The position numbers and the translations under genes are program-made. The notes below the pieces were generated by a model, which saw only the letters and a program-made list of their open reading frames with translations, was not told the DNA's origin and ran no database searches. Positions 29,197 to 39,359 of a stretch of 64,000 nt of DNA are shown here, one piece after another; the first letter of the stretch is position 1, and every line of letters begins with the position of its first letter. This stretch comes from Flavobacteriales bacterium (GTDB lineage: Bacteria > Bacteroidota > Bacteroidia > Flavobacteriales_F > PHOS-HE28): assembly GCA_016713865.1 (NCBI GenBank), contig JADJOG010000008.1:1-64000 (forward strand). Reading direction: 5' to 3'.

Positions 29197-29360
29197 CGGC
29201 CTTTGGAACTGACGGATGCCTTGGATTTGTCGTGGTGCAGGGGCTAATTTCAGCCCAAGCCTCGCGCGTCCTATCGACCGGCGGCAACACGACATGCACG
29301 GCCGGGCTTAGCGACCTCCACGGATGGCGGAAGAACAAAACCCTTAAACCCTTCCCCGTC

Positions 29361-31156
29361 ATGAAAGTCTTCGATGCCAAGCACATCAAGAATATCGTCC
29401 TCCTGGGATCCCACGGATGCGGCAAGACCACGCTGGCCGAAACCATGCTCTTCGAAGCGGGTCTGATCCAACGCCGCGGCCGAGTCGAGGACAAGAACAC
29501 CGTGAGCGATCACCACGAGATCGAGCACGAGCGCGGCAGCAGTGTACATAGCACAGCATTGCATACCGAGTGGCGCAATTACAAGATCAACATCATCGAC
29601 ACCCCGGGCCTCGATGATCTCGTTGGTGAGACCATTCCGGCTCTTCGCGTGGCCGACACCTGCGTATTGCTCCTGAACGCGCACCACGGAGTGGAGGTTG
29701 GCACCGATCTGGTGTGGGAGCACATGCAACGATATGATCGCCCAGTAATCATCGGTCTGAACCAGCTCGACCACCCCAATGCCGACTTTGAGAGTACGGT
29801 GGGTCAAGCCAAGGAGCACTTCGGCAATGCCGTCACGGTGATGCAGTACCCGCTGGAGCAGGGCGAAGGATTCCACCGCATCATCGACCTGCTGAAGATG
29901 ACCATGTATGTCTTCAAGGATGCTGGTGGCAAGCCCGAGAAACAGCCCATCCCGGCCAGCGAGTTGGAGAAAGCCAATAGCCTGCACAAGGAGTTGGTGG
30001 AGAAGGCCGCGGAGAATGATGAAGCCCTCATGGAGCACTACTTCGAGAAAGGCGAGCTCGATGAGGATGAGATGCGCAAGGGCCTAAAGCAGGGCATGAT
30101 GAAGCGCACCTGCTTCCCCGTCTTCTGCCTGAGCGCGTTGCGCAACATGGGCAGTGGCCGCCTGATGGGCTACATCGATAATGTGGCGCCCGCAGCGCTG
30201 GAGATGCCCGCAGAGTCGCTAACCGACGGCGGCACGCTCGAATGCCGCGCAGATGGTCCGCCCGTGCTCTTCACCTTCAAGACCATGATTGAGCCGAAAG
30301 CCGGCCATATCACGCTCTTCAAGGTCATGAGCGGCGAAGTGAAGGAAGGCATGGAGTTGGTGAACGACAACACAGGCGCTGTTGAGCGCATCAATCAAAT
30401 CACCATTACAAGGTGGATTGCGTCTTCAGCAGTCCGCGCATCCCGTACCGCGAGACCATCCGAAAGCCTGCAGAGGCCAGCTATCGCCATAAGAAGCAGA
30501 CGGGCGGCAGCGGGCAGTTCGGCGAGGTACACCTGAAGATTGAGCCGTGGTACGAGGGCATGCCTGAGCCGCACGGCCATAGCGTGCGCGGCAAGGAGGA
30601 GCATGAGCTGCCCACCGGCGGCAAATTGGTCTTCTACAACTGCATCGTGGGCGGCGTCATCGACAACAAGTTCATGCCCAGCATCCTCAAGGGCGTGATG
30701 GAGAAGATGGAGCGCGGCCCGCTCACCGGATCGCCCGCGCGCGACATCCGCGTGATCGTGTACGATGGCAAGATGCACCCGGTGGACAGCAACGACATCA
30801 GCTTCAAGATCGCCGGGCTGCAAGCCTTCCGCGATGCCTTCACCAACGCCGATCCGCAATTGATGGAGCCGATCCAGGAACTGGAGGTGCGCGTGCCCGC
30901 CGACCTCATGGGCGATGTGATGACCGATCTGCAGGGGCGCCGCAGCATCGTGATGGGCATGGATAGCAGCGGCCGCTACCAGATCATCAAAGCGCACACG
31001 CCGCTAGCTGAATTGGATCGATACAGCACCACCCTGCGCAGCCTAACGCAAGGCCGCGGCACTTACACCGAGAAGTTCCACGCCTACCAGCCTGTGCCCA
31101 GCGAATTGCAGCACAAGCTGGTGAGCGGGCATAAGGAGGAAGAGGTGATGGCGTAA
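29361..31156 (+). CDS. EF-G-like translational GTPase with internal gap
   Basis: A second elongation-factor-G-type GTPase, a paralogue common in Bacteroidota whose exact role is unclear. The G domain is present with the P-loop LLGSHGCGKTT, the G3 motif IIDTPGLDDLVG, and GLNQLDH, a diverged NKxD. Domain IV and V sequences resume from about 30420 with PRIPYRETIRKPAEASYRHK and QTGGSGQFGEVHLKIEP, and the C-terminus is intact to 31156. Between about 30400 and 30415 roughly 100-120 residues (end of domain II and domain III) are missing and the frame changes. The assembled length of about 598 residues compares with about 700 in the family. Whether this is a true deletion or a collapsed assembly is unknown. 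Confidence 0.82.
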
Positions 31157-31459
31157 CAACAGTGCAGTCCGACGAGCGCGCCCTGCGGGAGACCGTGGGG
31201 CGCGTTGTCGCAACAGACCCAATGACCACGACTACTTGATCGCCTTCTGCTCGTAAGTCCCGCTTCTATCGGCCTCAACCGCTGCCATCGACCATCCCGG
31301 TCAGATCGCGCGGAGGGGCCAGTCCAAGCTTCTGTTCTCAGTTCAAAAACATCTCGTTGAGCTGAAGTGCCCTAGCGCGCGAGAAGCCAGGGCGACCTCA
31401 CGCAAATGCGCGCAAGCGTCGTCAAGCTTATCGAAGGGGAATCTCCACCCGTCCCCGGG
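31157..31459. other. Non-coding stretch after the EF-G-like gene
   Basis: No supportable gene. A GC-rich inverted repeat (CGCGCCC at 31177-31183 with GGGCGCG at 31198-31204) could be a weak terminator but lacks a T tract. The rest contains no recognisable motif. Confidence 0.5.
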
Positions 31460-31924
31460 CTATGGTGCCACAGCCTTTGATCGGCGCGACTCCATAGCAG
31501 CGATGGACCGATCAGGCAAGCATATGCTAGGCGAATCGCCGAGAGCCCTGCGGCCCCTCTTATTCTTAAATCGTGGTAGCCGATGAAGTTCATCTGCAAG
31601 CCATCGAAAGTCTCCTCCTTGCGGTTCGCTAGCACTCTTCGAACAGCCGCCATCGATGCTCTGAGCAGGTCGATGCGCAGGAGGCTGGCCCAATTGAATG
31701 ACGTGTTCTCCTTGGTGGGTCATCGACCGATTGGAGCCCGCCGAACCGAAATCGCTGCCGCATCACGCGCTCTGCGTTCCCTCGTGGGACTCACCAGATG
31801 TCGAGGTCGCCGGATAGGCGGGAGCCAGCCCCACCGCATAACCGCCAACGATCATGTACTCAGCGCCGTGCCTGAGCAATGCGACAAACCTTTGAAGTCC
31901 TTGCTCAGCATGGATGTATGCCAT
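31460..31924 (-). pseudogene. Decayed nucleotidyltransferase-fold protein
   Basis: Reading across frames on the minus strand gives the start MAYIHAEQGLQRFVALLRHG followed by EYMIVGGYAVG, then GDLDIW (the G-D-x-D metal motif of Pol-beta-type nucleotidyltransferases), ERVMRQRFRFGGL, VIQLG.PP, then RVLANRKEETFDGLQMNFIG and a YHDL.KNKR end. These blocks follow the order of a small Bacteroidota nucleotidyltransferase family related to MNT/AbiEii-type proteins. At least four frame changes and an in-frame stop right after GDLDIW interrupt it. No clean single frame exceeds 93 codons. It could be a real relic of a mobile or toxin-antitoxin-like gene, or a gene spoiled by consensus errors. Confidence 0.55.
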
Positions 31925-32169
31925 GTATTGGGAACGAAGCACTCGAGTGCGGCCAAGCGTTCAATTGGGTGCGGCTCATCTTTCTGCTCCCTTCTGGGAG
32001 ATGACCTTCGCCCATGCCTCCAAGATACGTCGCTGTTTCGCCCATGTGAAGTAGTGCTTGTTCAACGTGGTTATACCCCCCTGCCCGCAGGCCCTGCGAC
32101 ATGCAATCGGAATCCGACCTTCGCGCCCTGCCTTCGGCAGTCAAGCCTGCCTTCGGAAGGCATTCCCGC
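31925..32169. other. Region between the nucleotidyltransferase relic and the DUF5916 gene
   Basis: Mostly unassigned. On the minus strand a 29-codon frame (32065 to 31976, TTG start) reads HYFTWAKQRRILEAWAKVIS and lies directly upstream of the nucleotidyltransferase relic; it may be the tail of a partner gene. Nothing else is recognisable. Confidence 0.35.
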
Positions 32170-34641
32170 ATGCGCCCCGCCCTTCTCGCTCTTGCCTTCG
32201 CGCCGTGCATCGCCATTGCCCAAGTTCCTGCAAGCCGGCAGAGCGCCGACACCACCCTGGTCTGCAAGAACATCACGGCATCGCGGGCCTTTGAGCGCAT
32301 CGTGGTGGATGGCGTGCTCGACGAGCCTTCGTGGGCCACGGCGGCCATCGGCACCGAGTTCGTGCAGAACGAGCCACGGCCCAACGAGCCCAGCAAGTAC
32401 CGTAGCGAGGTGCGCGTGCTCTTCAGCGATCATGCAATCCATGTGGGCGCCGTGCTCTACGACAACCCCGATAGCGTGATGATGCGCCTCAGCGGCCGCG
32501 ACCAGATCGGCATCACCGATTGGTTCGGCATAACCTTGGATCCGTACGAGAGCGGTCGAAATGGTTTCCAGTTCGTGGTAACGGCGGCGGGTGTGCAATT
32601 GGATGCCATTGTGGCCAACGAAGAAGAGGATGAGAATTGGCATGCGGTCTGGCACAGCGCCACGAAGGTGACCGAGCAGGGCTGGGTGGCCGAGATGAGC
32701 ATTCCCTATTCCGCCTTCCGTTTCCCGAAAGCCAAAGAGCATGTGTGGAGCGTGCAGTTCATGCGGCTCGTCGGCAGAGTGCGTGAGAAGAGCTTCTGGA
32801 ACCCCATTGATCACTGAAAGAAGGCTGGCTGCGGCAATGCGGAGTGGTCACGGGCATCAACGGGATCGATGCGCCATTCCGCCTGATGCTGCTGCCATAC
32901 GCTTCGGCCTACGCGCAGCACTTCCCGACAGATGAACCGGGAGAAAGCGATTGGAACAGTAGCTTCAACGGAGGCATGGATGTGAAACTCGGCCTCGGCG
33001 ATGCGTACACGCTCGACATGACCTTGATCCCCGACTTCGGGCAGGTGGTGAGCGACAACGTGGTGCTGAACCTCTCGCCCTTCGAGGTCTATTTCAACGA
33101 GAACCGGCAGTTCTTCACCGAGGGGACGGAGCTCTTCCAGCGTGGCAATGTGTTCTACAGCCGCCGGATCGGTGGCGTGCCATTGCTGCGCGGCAACCTG
33201 TATTCGTCGTTGCAAGAAGGTGAAGCGGTGACCGAGGACCCCGGCGTGAGCAAGCTCATCAATGCCACCAAGATCAGCGGGCGCGGCGCGAAGGGCTTGG
33301 GATTCGGGGTGCTGAATGCCGTTACGCGCGCCACCTATGGTACCATCACCGACAGCACCGGCGCAACACGACCGAGTGCTCACCGATCCGCTCACGAACT
33401 ATAACGTCTTCGTAGCCGACCAGCAACTGCGCAACAACGGCTACGTGAGCGTGATCAACACCAACGTGCTGCGCGATGGCGACACCTACGACGCGAACAC
33501 CACCGCAATCGACCTGGTGGTGAACAACAAGAAGCGAACGGTGCAGGGCGGCGCCGTCGGTCGCATCACGCAGCAATACGGACCCGGCATCAAACGAGAC
33601 CCGGGCTATTCCTACGAATTGGGCATCGCGAAAACAGGTGGGGCGCTCACCTACGGAAGCACGTACGAGGAGTTCTCGCCGGAGTATGACCCGAACGATC
33701 TCGGCTTCTGGCCTTGGGTGAATTACCGCAGCATCGAGCCGGAGTTGAGTTACGTGAACTACAAGCCCAAGGGGCCATGGCAGCGCTGGGGATATGGCTT
33801 CAATGGCGAATACTCGCGCGTGATCGTGCCTGACCACTTCTTCAACCTCGCGATGGAGGTGAACACCTTCCGCGTGCTGCGTGGTTTCAATGCGTTCGGC
33901 GGAAGCATACGCGCAGAGCCCGTTTTGACCTATGACCCCTTCGAGGCACGAGTGCCGGGCAGGCTCTACGAATTCCCGACGAACATCCGTTACGAGGCAT
34001 GGATCAGCTCCAACTACAATCTGCCCTACGCCGTTGATATGCGCGGCGGCTACCGACGCTTCTACGAACGCGACCGGAAGAACATCTGGGCGGTCCTGGA
34101 GAACCGCTTCAGGCCAAGCGATAAGCTCTTCTTCATCCTTAGTGGCTGGCATGAATTCAAGGATGAGGATGTGGGTTGGGTGGCCTTCCATAACGATGAC
34201 ATCATACTGGGTCGTCGCGATCAATGGACCACGGAGATCGGGCTGGAGGGCAGCTACGTGTTCACCAACACGCTCTCGCTGAACACCCGCGCCCGCCATT
34301 ATTGGAGCCGGGCACAATACGTGGAGTACCACACGCTCCTCTTGGATGGCAAGCTGGCTTCGACCGACTACACCGGGCTCTATGAGGATGGCAGTTCGCG
34401 CCACGATGTGGATTTCGATGCTTTCACGGTGGACCTCTGGTTGCGTTGGACATTCGCGCCAGGCAGCGAGATCACTTTGGGCTGGAAACACAACATCTTC
34501 GCACGCGAGGGCATCGTGCGGCAGAACTACATGGAGAATCTCCGCGACACTTGGGCGGCACCGGGCATCAACAGCATATCGCTCAAGGCGATCTGGTTCG
34601 TGGATGCAGGGCGATGGCTGAGCAGGAAGCAGAAATCATGA
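32170..34641 (+). CDS. DUF5916 outer-membrane-associated protein, frameshifted
   Basis: About 823 residues. A signal peptide (MRPALLALAFAPCIAIAQ) is followed by a carbohydrate-binding family 9-like domain (about 30-210) with RIVVDGVLDEPSWATAAIG and DWFGITLDPYESGRNGFQF, then the DUF5916 barrel-like region with TLIPDFGQVVSDNVVLNLSP, FFTEGTELFQRGNVFYSRRI and repeated aromatic strands to LKAIWFVDAGRW. The frame breaks near 32812 (after SFWNPID) and near 33368 (after STGAT); both resume in phase by homology. The family is widespread in Bacteroidota and probably sits in or at the outer membrane; its function is unknown. The stop overlaps the following hydrolase start (ATGA). Confidence 0.82.
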
Positions 34642-35579
34642 GGAACTCAGCGATCCCATTCCTGATTCTCTGCGCGTTGATGACCTCTCGGTGCAACCTC
34701 GCGCGCATGCACGGCCGCAAGAGCGACAATCGGTTGAAGCGGAACGATTACGCTGAGAGCACCATCGAGCAGAGCGGCCCGCGCTTCACGTGGTATCGCG
34801 AAAGCAGCAAGCCGAAACTCCTTTTGCTGCATGGCTACACAGGCACGGGTTCATTGCAATGGAGCAAGACCGCCAAGCTGCTGCGCAAGGACTACGACTG
34901 CATCATGCCCGACCTGCTGAGCCACGGGCGCAGCATGAAATGGGATACCACGCGCGCGGGCCTCAGCCTCGACGACCAAGCCGCGCACGTGATCGCCATG
35001 CTCGATGGCCTAGGCGTGAAGCATCCTATACCAGTGGTGGGCAACAGCTATGGCGGAGGTGTGGCTGCGCGATTGGCCGAGCTGCATCCGGAACGCATCA
35101 GCAAATTGGTGATCTACGATGGCCTTGTGAGCGATTACAGCGCTGCGCTAGCCGATAGCATCGCACGGGCGCATGGCGCGCCGAGCATGCTGGCCGTGAT
35201 GCGCACGCCCACGCCCAAGGACATGCGCTTCGGCATTCGCCTTTCGCTATACCGCGACCCGCCTTTGCCGGGCTTCATCCTCAAGCAGATATACCGCGAA
35301 TTCGCCGAGCCTTACCGTGCGGCGCAGATCACGCTGCTGAAGGACCTGCTCGCGCACGAGGATCAATTCAACAACAAGCGCTACGACTGGAAGATGCCCG
35401 TGTATCTGATCTGGGGCGAGCGCGATGAGTTGATCCCCAACGCTACAGGGAGAGCGGTGATGGCGCGCAACGGCATTCCTGAATCGCATTGGATCACCAT
35501 TCCGCGCACGGGCCACGTCGCCAACATCGAGCGGCCGAAGGAGTTCGTGCGTGCGCTTACTGGGATCCTCGCGCGCTAA
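34638..35579 (+). CDS. Alpha/beta hydrolase
   Basis: A 313-residue alpha/beta-hydrolase fold enzyme. Visible elements are the oxyanion strand LLLLHGYTGTG, the nucleophile elbow VVGNSYGGGVAA (about S137), the acid in IWGERDELIP and the catalytic histidine in RTGHVANIERP. A hydrophobic N-terminus with a cysteine at about 19 (ALMTSRCN) suggests export, possibly as a lipoprotein, though the lipobox is weak. The substrate is unknown. It overlaps the DUF5916 gene by four bases, so the two are translationally coupled. At its 3' end its TAA overlaps the stop of the convergent M1 peptidase in the sequence CTAA. Confidence 0.88.
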   Translation: MRNSAIPFLILCALMTSRCNLARMHGRKSDNRLKRNDYAESTIEQSGPRFTWYRESSKPKLLLLHGYTGTGSLQWSKTAKLLRKDYDCIMPDLLSHGRSMKWDTTRAGLSLDDQAAHVIAMLDGLGVKHPIPVVGNSYGGGVAARLAELHPERISKLVIYDGLVSDYSAALADSIARAHGAPSMLAVMRTPTPKDMRFGIRLSLYRDPPLPGFILKQIYREFAEPYRAAQITLLKDLLAHEDQFNNKRYDWKMPVYLIWGERDELIPNATGRAVMARNGIPESHWITIPRTGHVANIERPKEFVRALTGILAR

Positions 35580-37492
35580 TTCCTCAAGGCTCCTCGCGTG
35601 CCTTCGGGCAAACCGATCGCGTCGTTCTCGCGATCCATGTCGGCCATGCGCTGCAGCGGGTCAATCATCACGCCGGCGATCGCTCCGATATCGCCCTTGA
35701 TCACGAAGGTGTAGGTGGGATCGGTCCACTGCCAAGGGCGCAGCAGCACGAATGCCTCCGCATCGCTATCGGCGCGTTTCGCTCCGCGTGCGAGAGAGAG
35801 CGGTATGTGATAGTGCGCCACTTGGCCATCGCGCGTGAACACTGCAACATCAACGGGCATGAGCTGCTCCTTCTTCCGTTCAACAGTGATGCGCACCGAA
35901 TCGCCCACCTGCAGCACCTCCGAAACAGCGTAGTCCAGCGTGCGAGTAGTGTTCAGCCATTCATCGAAATACCAATCGAGCTCCAGTCCGCTCTGCTTCT
36001 CCATGGCACGCTCCAGATCGATGGGCTCAGGGTGCTTGAACTTGCATGCCTCGAAATAGCGCAGTAGTCCTCGAGACAGGGTCTTCTCCCCGATCACCGC
36101 GCCCAGTTGATGAACGAACATCTCACCGAAGCTGTAAGCGGTGGTCCCATAAGCGGCGTTGGTGATGAAATGATCGGCATGCATGATTGGAGCTTCATGC
36201 TTGCCACTTTCGACGAGTGCCTTGTAACCGAGGAAGGATGAGACATGCGGGTCATCGTCGCCACCGAAGAGATGCTGCATCACCTTGCTGCTGGCATATT
36301 CGGTCATGCCCTCATCCATCCACGCGAACCGGCCTTCGTTGCTGGCAAGGAGACCATAGTACCAGCTGTGAACGCTCTCGTGAACGCTAACGCCAACCAG
36401 GCTTCCGATCCGGCGCTTGCCGGTGATCAAGGTGAGCATGGGGTATTCCATGCCGCCATCGCCGCCCTGCACGAAACTGTACTGCGGCCACGGGTAACGC
36501 CCGAAGTGGGTGTTCATGAACCGGAAACTCTTCTCCATGTATCCGGGCAGGTCCTTCCACACCGCTTCGTATTCCGGCTGATCCTTGTAGAAGAAGTGCA
36601 ACTCGGGTCCATCCGCCATGGGCTTCACCACATGCTTATAGCTCTTATCAGCGGCCCATGCGAAATCGTGCACGTCCTTGGCTTGGAAGCGCCAGGTGAG
36701 CTGCTGGCCATTGGGGCGCTTCACGGGCTTGCGCGATGGATAGCCGTGACCGATCTGTTCCGGATTCCGCAACACCCCAGTGGCAGCTATGGTGTACGCG
36801 CTATCAAGCGTGATGCGAACATCGAAATCTCCCCATACCCCATGGAACTCACGCCCCACATACGGTATGGCATGCCAGCCGCGCTGATCGTACTCGGCCA
36901 GCTTCGGATACCATTGCGCCATGCTGTAGGCCACGCTTTCGGCATTGTCGCGGCCGCTGCGGCGGATCTGCACCGGCACCTGACCGTGGAAATCGAAATC
37001 GAGCACGGTGCTCTTGCCAGGCAGGAGCGGCTGCGACAGTACAGCGCGCAGCACGGTGCCCAAATGCTCCAAGCGTACCTGCTTGCTCCCCTGCGCCATG
37101 CGGTCAACAATGAGTTCACCCATCTCGTGCGGCTTCAATGCGGAAATGCGATCGGTCACACGCTGATCCGGATCGGCGATGGTGCGCGATCGCACATCCA
37201 TCTCACTGCCCGGTCTGAACGCATTGAAGTAAAGGTGGAAGAAGACCTCGTGCAGCGTATCGGGGCTGTTGTTGGTGTAGGCCAGCGCGGTACGGCCCAT
37301 GAAGCGATGGTTCGTGGGATCAAGCGATACCTGCATATCGTAGCGCACGCGTTGTTGCCAGCGGTCGCATTGGCCATGTACAAGCAAGGATGTGCAGCAC
37401 AGCGCAGCTGATGAGTGATTCAGACGGTCATGCGGCAAAAGAACGGAGGATGAGCCAAGGTATTGGCTGGGCGTGACAGCAACCCGGGTCAA
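35576..37492 (-). CDS. M1-family metallopeptidase
   Basis: A zinc aminopeptidase-like protein, 638 codons. The N-terminal beta domain has VSLDPTNHRFMGRTALAYTN and the FHLYFNAFRPGSEM block typical of the Bacteroidota M1 group. The catalytic domain has the zinc motif HESVH at about residue 370, followed by ASNEGRFAWMDEGMTEYAS, which carries the third ligand glutamate. The GxMEN-like element is GGMEYPMLTLITG. The start is unsure: no in-frame ATG precedes the mature sequence, and the open frame begins at TTG. A signal-like stretch (SSAALCCTSLLVHGQ) suggests export and a damaged or non-ATG start. It probably degrades peptides in the periplasm. It is divergent from the OmpA-domain gene. Confidence 0.85.
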   Translation of the reverse strand: MTRVAVTPSQYLGSSSVLLPHDRLNHSSAALCCTSLLVHGQCDRWQQRVRYDMQVSLDPTNHRFMGRTALAYTNNSPDTLHEVFFHLYFNAFRPGSEMDVRSRTIADPDQRVTDRISALKPHEMGELIVDRMAQGSKQVRLEHLGTVLRAVLSQPLLPGKSTVLDFDFHGQVPVQIRRSGRDNAESVAYSMAQWYPKLAEYDQRGWHAIPYVGREFHGVWGDFDVRITLDSAYTIAATGVLRNPEQIGHGYPSRKPVKRPNGQQLTWRFQAKDVHDFAWAADKSYKHVVKPMADGPELHFFYKDQPEYEAVWKDLPGYMEKSFRFMNTHFGRYPWPQYSFVQGGDGGMEYPMLTLITGKRRIGSLVGVSVHESVHSWYYGLLASNEGRFAWMDEGMTEYASSKVMQHLFGGDDDPHVSSFLGYKALVESGKHEAPIMHADHFITNAAYGTTAYSFGEMFVHQLGAVIGEKTLSRGLLRYFEACKFKHPEPIDLERAMEKQSGLELDWYFDEWLNTTRTLDYAVSEVLQVGDSVRITVERKKEQLMPVDVAVFTRDGQVAHYHIPLSLARGAKRADSDAEAFVLLRPWQWTDPTYTFVIKGDIGAIAGVMIDPLQRMADMDRENDAIGLPEGTRGALRN

Positions 37493-37594
37493 TGCAGAGG
37501 GTCACCTTTCACCTGAAGGCGCATTCATGGTTAGCGCGGGCAATACGAACACGGTCTGCGCTGTTGTTTGAACGTGCCACGAACCCCAAGCCCC

Positions 37595-39346
37595 ATGATC
37601 ACCCGAATCATCGCCCTGCTTGTCGTTGTCTTCTCGTGCGACTTGCGCATTGCCGCGCAAGCGCCCGCTTCTAACGAAGCGCGCACCACCCTCCTATTCG
37701 CCGTGAATGACTTCCGATTGGACGAGACAGCCTTGAGCGAACTGCAGCGTTTTGTGGCCGCCATGGACCGCAGCGAGGAGCATGAGTTCATCATCAGTGG
37801 TCATACCGACAGCGATGGCGGCACCGGCTTCAACGAAGTGCTGGCGAAGCACCGCGCTGCCAATGTGGGCGAGCGGCTCATCGCGCTAGGGGTGGCAACC
37901 GACCGCATCGGCACCAAGGCCTTCGGCGAGCGCAAGCCCGTGGCCGCGAATGCCAGTGCGGAGGAGAAACAGCTCAACCGCCGGGTCGAGATCCACTTCA
38001 GCCGACAAGCGTTAAGCGGTGTCGATGACCTGCAGCGGCGCATCGGCAACGCGCGCACCACCACCACGCGCATCGATCCTACGAATGCGCAATGGGTAGC
38101 GGGCCTGCAAGGCAGCGCGGTGCGAATCCCTAGCGGTGCGCTGCGCGATGCGGCGGGCAATCCGATGAAGGGCACTGTGGAAGTGACCGTGACCGAAGCA
38201 CTGCAACTGGCCGACATGCTCGCAGAAGGTTTGAGCACCGTATCGGATGGACAATTGCTGATCACCGGCGGCATGCTGAAGGTGGAAGCCACCGATGCGA
38301 AAGGCAATTTGCTTCAGCTCGATAGCGCTGCCCGCATGCTCATCGCGTTGCCCGCATCGATGCGCGAAGAAGGCATGAGCCTCTTCACCTCAACCACCGG
38401 AACCGATTGGAGCAATACCGGCCAGCCACCAGCCGATCCCTGTCGCATGCCCGTGATCCGTGCGCCGCGCATGGCCTGGCCGGTTTTCGAGCGACCAACC
38501 TATAAACCCGATCTGGGCGCGCGCCCCCTGCTGCCAACGGAACCTGTACGGCCACGCGAGCCAGCACCTCCACGCCGCGAGAGCTACACGAGCAAAGTGG
38601 CCTGGTACCAAGCGCTCAACCGTGCGCGAATCGCCGCCGATGATCAGCGCCGTTTCGACAATGCGATGGCGGTGTACGAGGAGAAACTGCAGGGCTATCA
38701 GCGCAAGATGGACCGCTACCAGGACGAATGCAAGACATGGCCGACGCGATATGCCGCGCACAAATCAGCTTTCGCCGAATGGCAGTCGGATACAGCATGC
38801 GCGCGCGAGGACTTCTGGAAGGTGATCATGCCACAGGCCGAAGAGCGCTTCAAAGAGCAACTGGATCACGCGCATGCGTTGCACGCCAAACGCGTGGAGG
38901 CCTGGCGTGCGGGCAACGAGGAGCGCGTGCAGCTCTATGGTCGCTGCCTCGATAGCCTCGGCTTGAAGGATGGCAACGCGTTGCAGGGTTATGTGTTCGC
39001 CACCAATGCACTGGGCTGGATCAACTGCGACCGTTTCTACGATGTGCCGAAAGCGCAGCAGTACGAGATGATCGTGCAGGACCCCGACACCGCGAAGAAG
39101 CATGTGTACCTCGTGTTCAACCGGATCAACTGCATGATGCAGCTGCCGCGATACCCCGATGGTCGTTTCCATCAAGGCGGATTGCCGCGCCACGAGCCGG
39201 CGACGCTCGTCGCTTACAAAGTGGTCGATGGCAAAGCATGGCTCTGCAAGACTGATGTGCGCAACGGGCAGTCGCCGAAGCTCGACTTCAAACCGAGCAC
39301 GATTGCCGAAGTGCGTACCGCCATTCAAGGACTTCGGGGCGGATGA
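37595..39346 (+). CDS. OmpA-domain envelope protein with long C-terminal region
   Basis: A 583-residue exported protein. The signal peptide (MITRIIALLVVVFSCDLRIA) is followed at about 20-140 by an OmpA-like peptidoglycan-binding domain: LLFAVNDFRLDETALSELQR, ISGHTDSDGGTGFNEVLAKH, ANASAEEKQLNRRVEIHF. The remaining 440 residues have a beta-rich middle part (AVRIPSGALRDAAGNPMKGT) and a charged, proline- and arginine-rich stretch (PTEPVRPREPAPPRRES) with predicted helices (about 320-460). The OmpA domain is at the N-terminus rather than the usual C-terminus. I chose the ATG at 37595 over a TTG nine codons earlier. It probably anchors a surface or periplasmic structure to the wall; the partner is unknown. 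Confidence 0.8.
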   Translation: MITRIIALLVVVFSCDLRIAAQAPASNEARTTLLFAVNDFRLDETALSELQRFVAAMDRSEEHEFIISGHTDSDGGTGFNEVLAKHRAANVGERLIALGVATDRIGTKAFGERKPVAANASAEEKQLNRRVEIHFSRQALSGVDDLQRRIGNARTTTTRIDPTNAQWVAGLQGSAVRIPSGALRDAAGNPMKGTVEVTVTEALQLADMLAEGLSTVSDGQLLITGGMLKVEATDAKGNLLQLDSAARMLIALPASMREEGMSLFTSTTGTDWSNTGQPPADPCRMPVIRAPRMAWPVFERPTYKPDLGARPLLPTEPVRPREPAPPRRESYTSKVAWYQALNRARIAADDQRRFDNAMAVYEEKLQGYQRKMDRYQDECKTWPTRYAAHKSAFAEWQSDTACAREDFWKVIMPQAEERFKEQLDHAHALHAKRVEAWRAGNEERVQLYGRCLDSLGLKDGNALQGYVFATNALGWINCDRFYDVPKAQQYEMIVQDPDTAKKHVYLVFNRINCMMQLPRYPDGRFHQGGLPRHEPATLVAYKVVDGKAWLCKTDVRNGQSPKLDFKPSTIAEVRTAIQGLRGG

Positions 39347-39359
39347 TATCTTGCCCACC

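Noticed and set aside
31372..31653. An independent 93-residue protein on the minus strand
   Set aside because: Its good part (DGLQMNFIGYHDL) is one fragment of the decayed nucleotidyltransferase; the rest has no conservation signal by eye.
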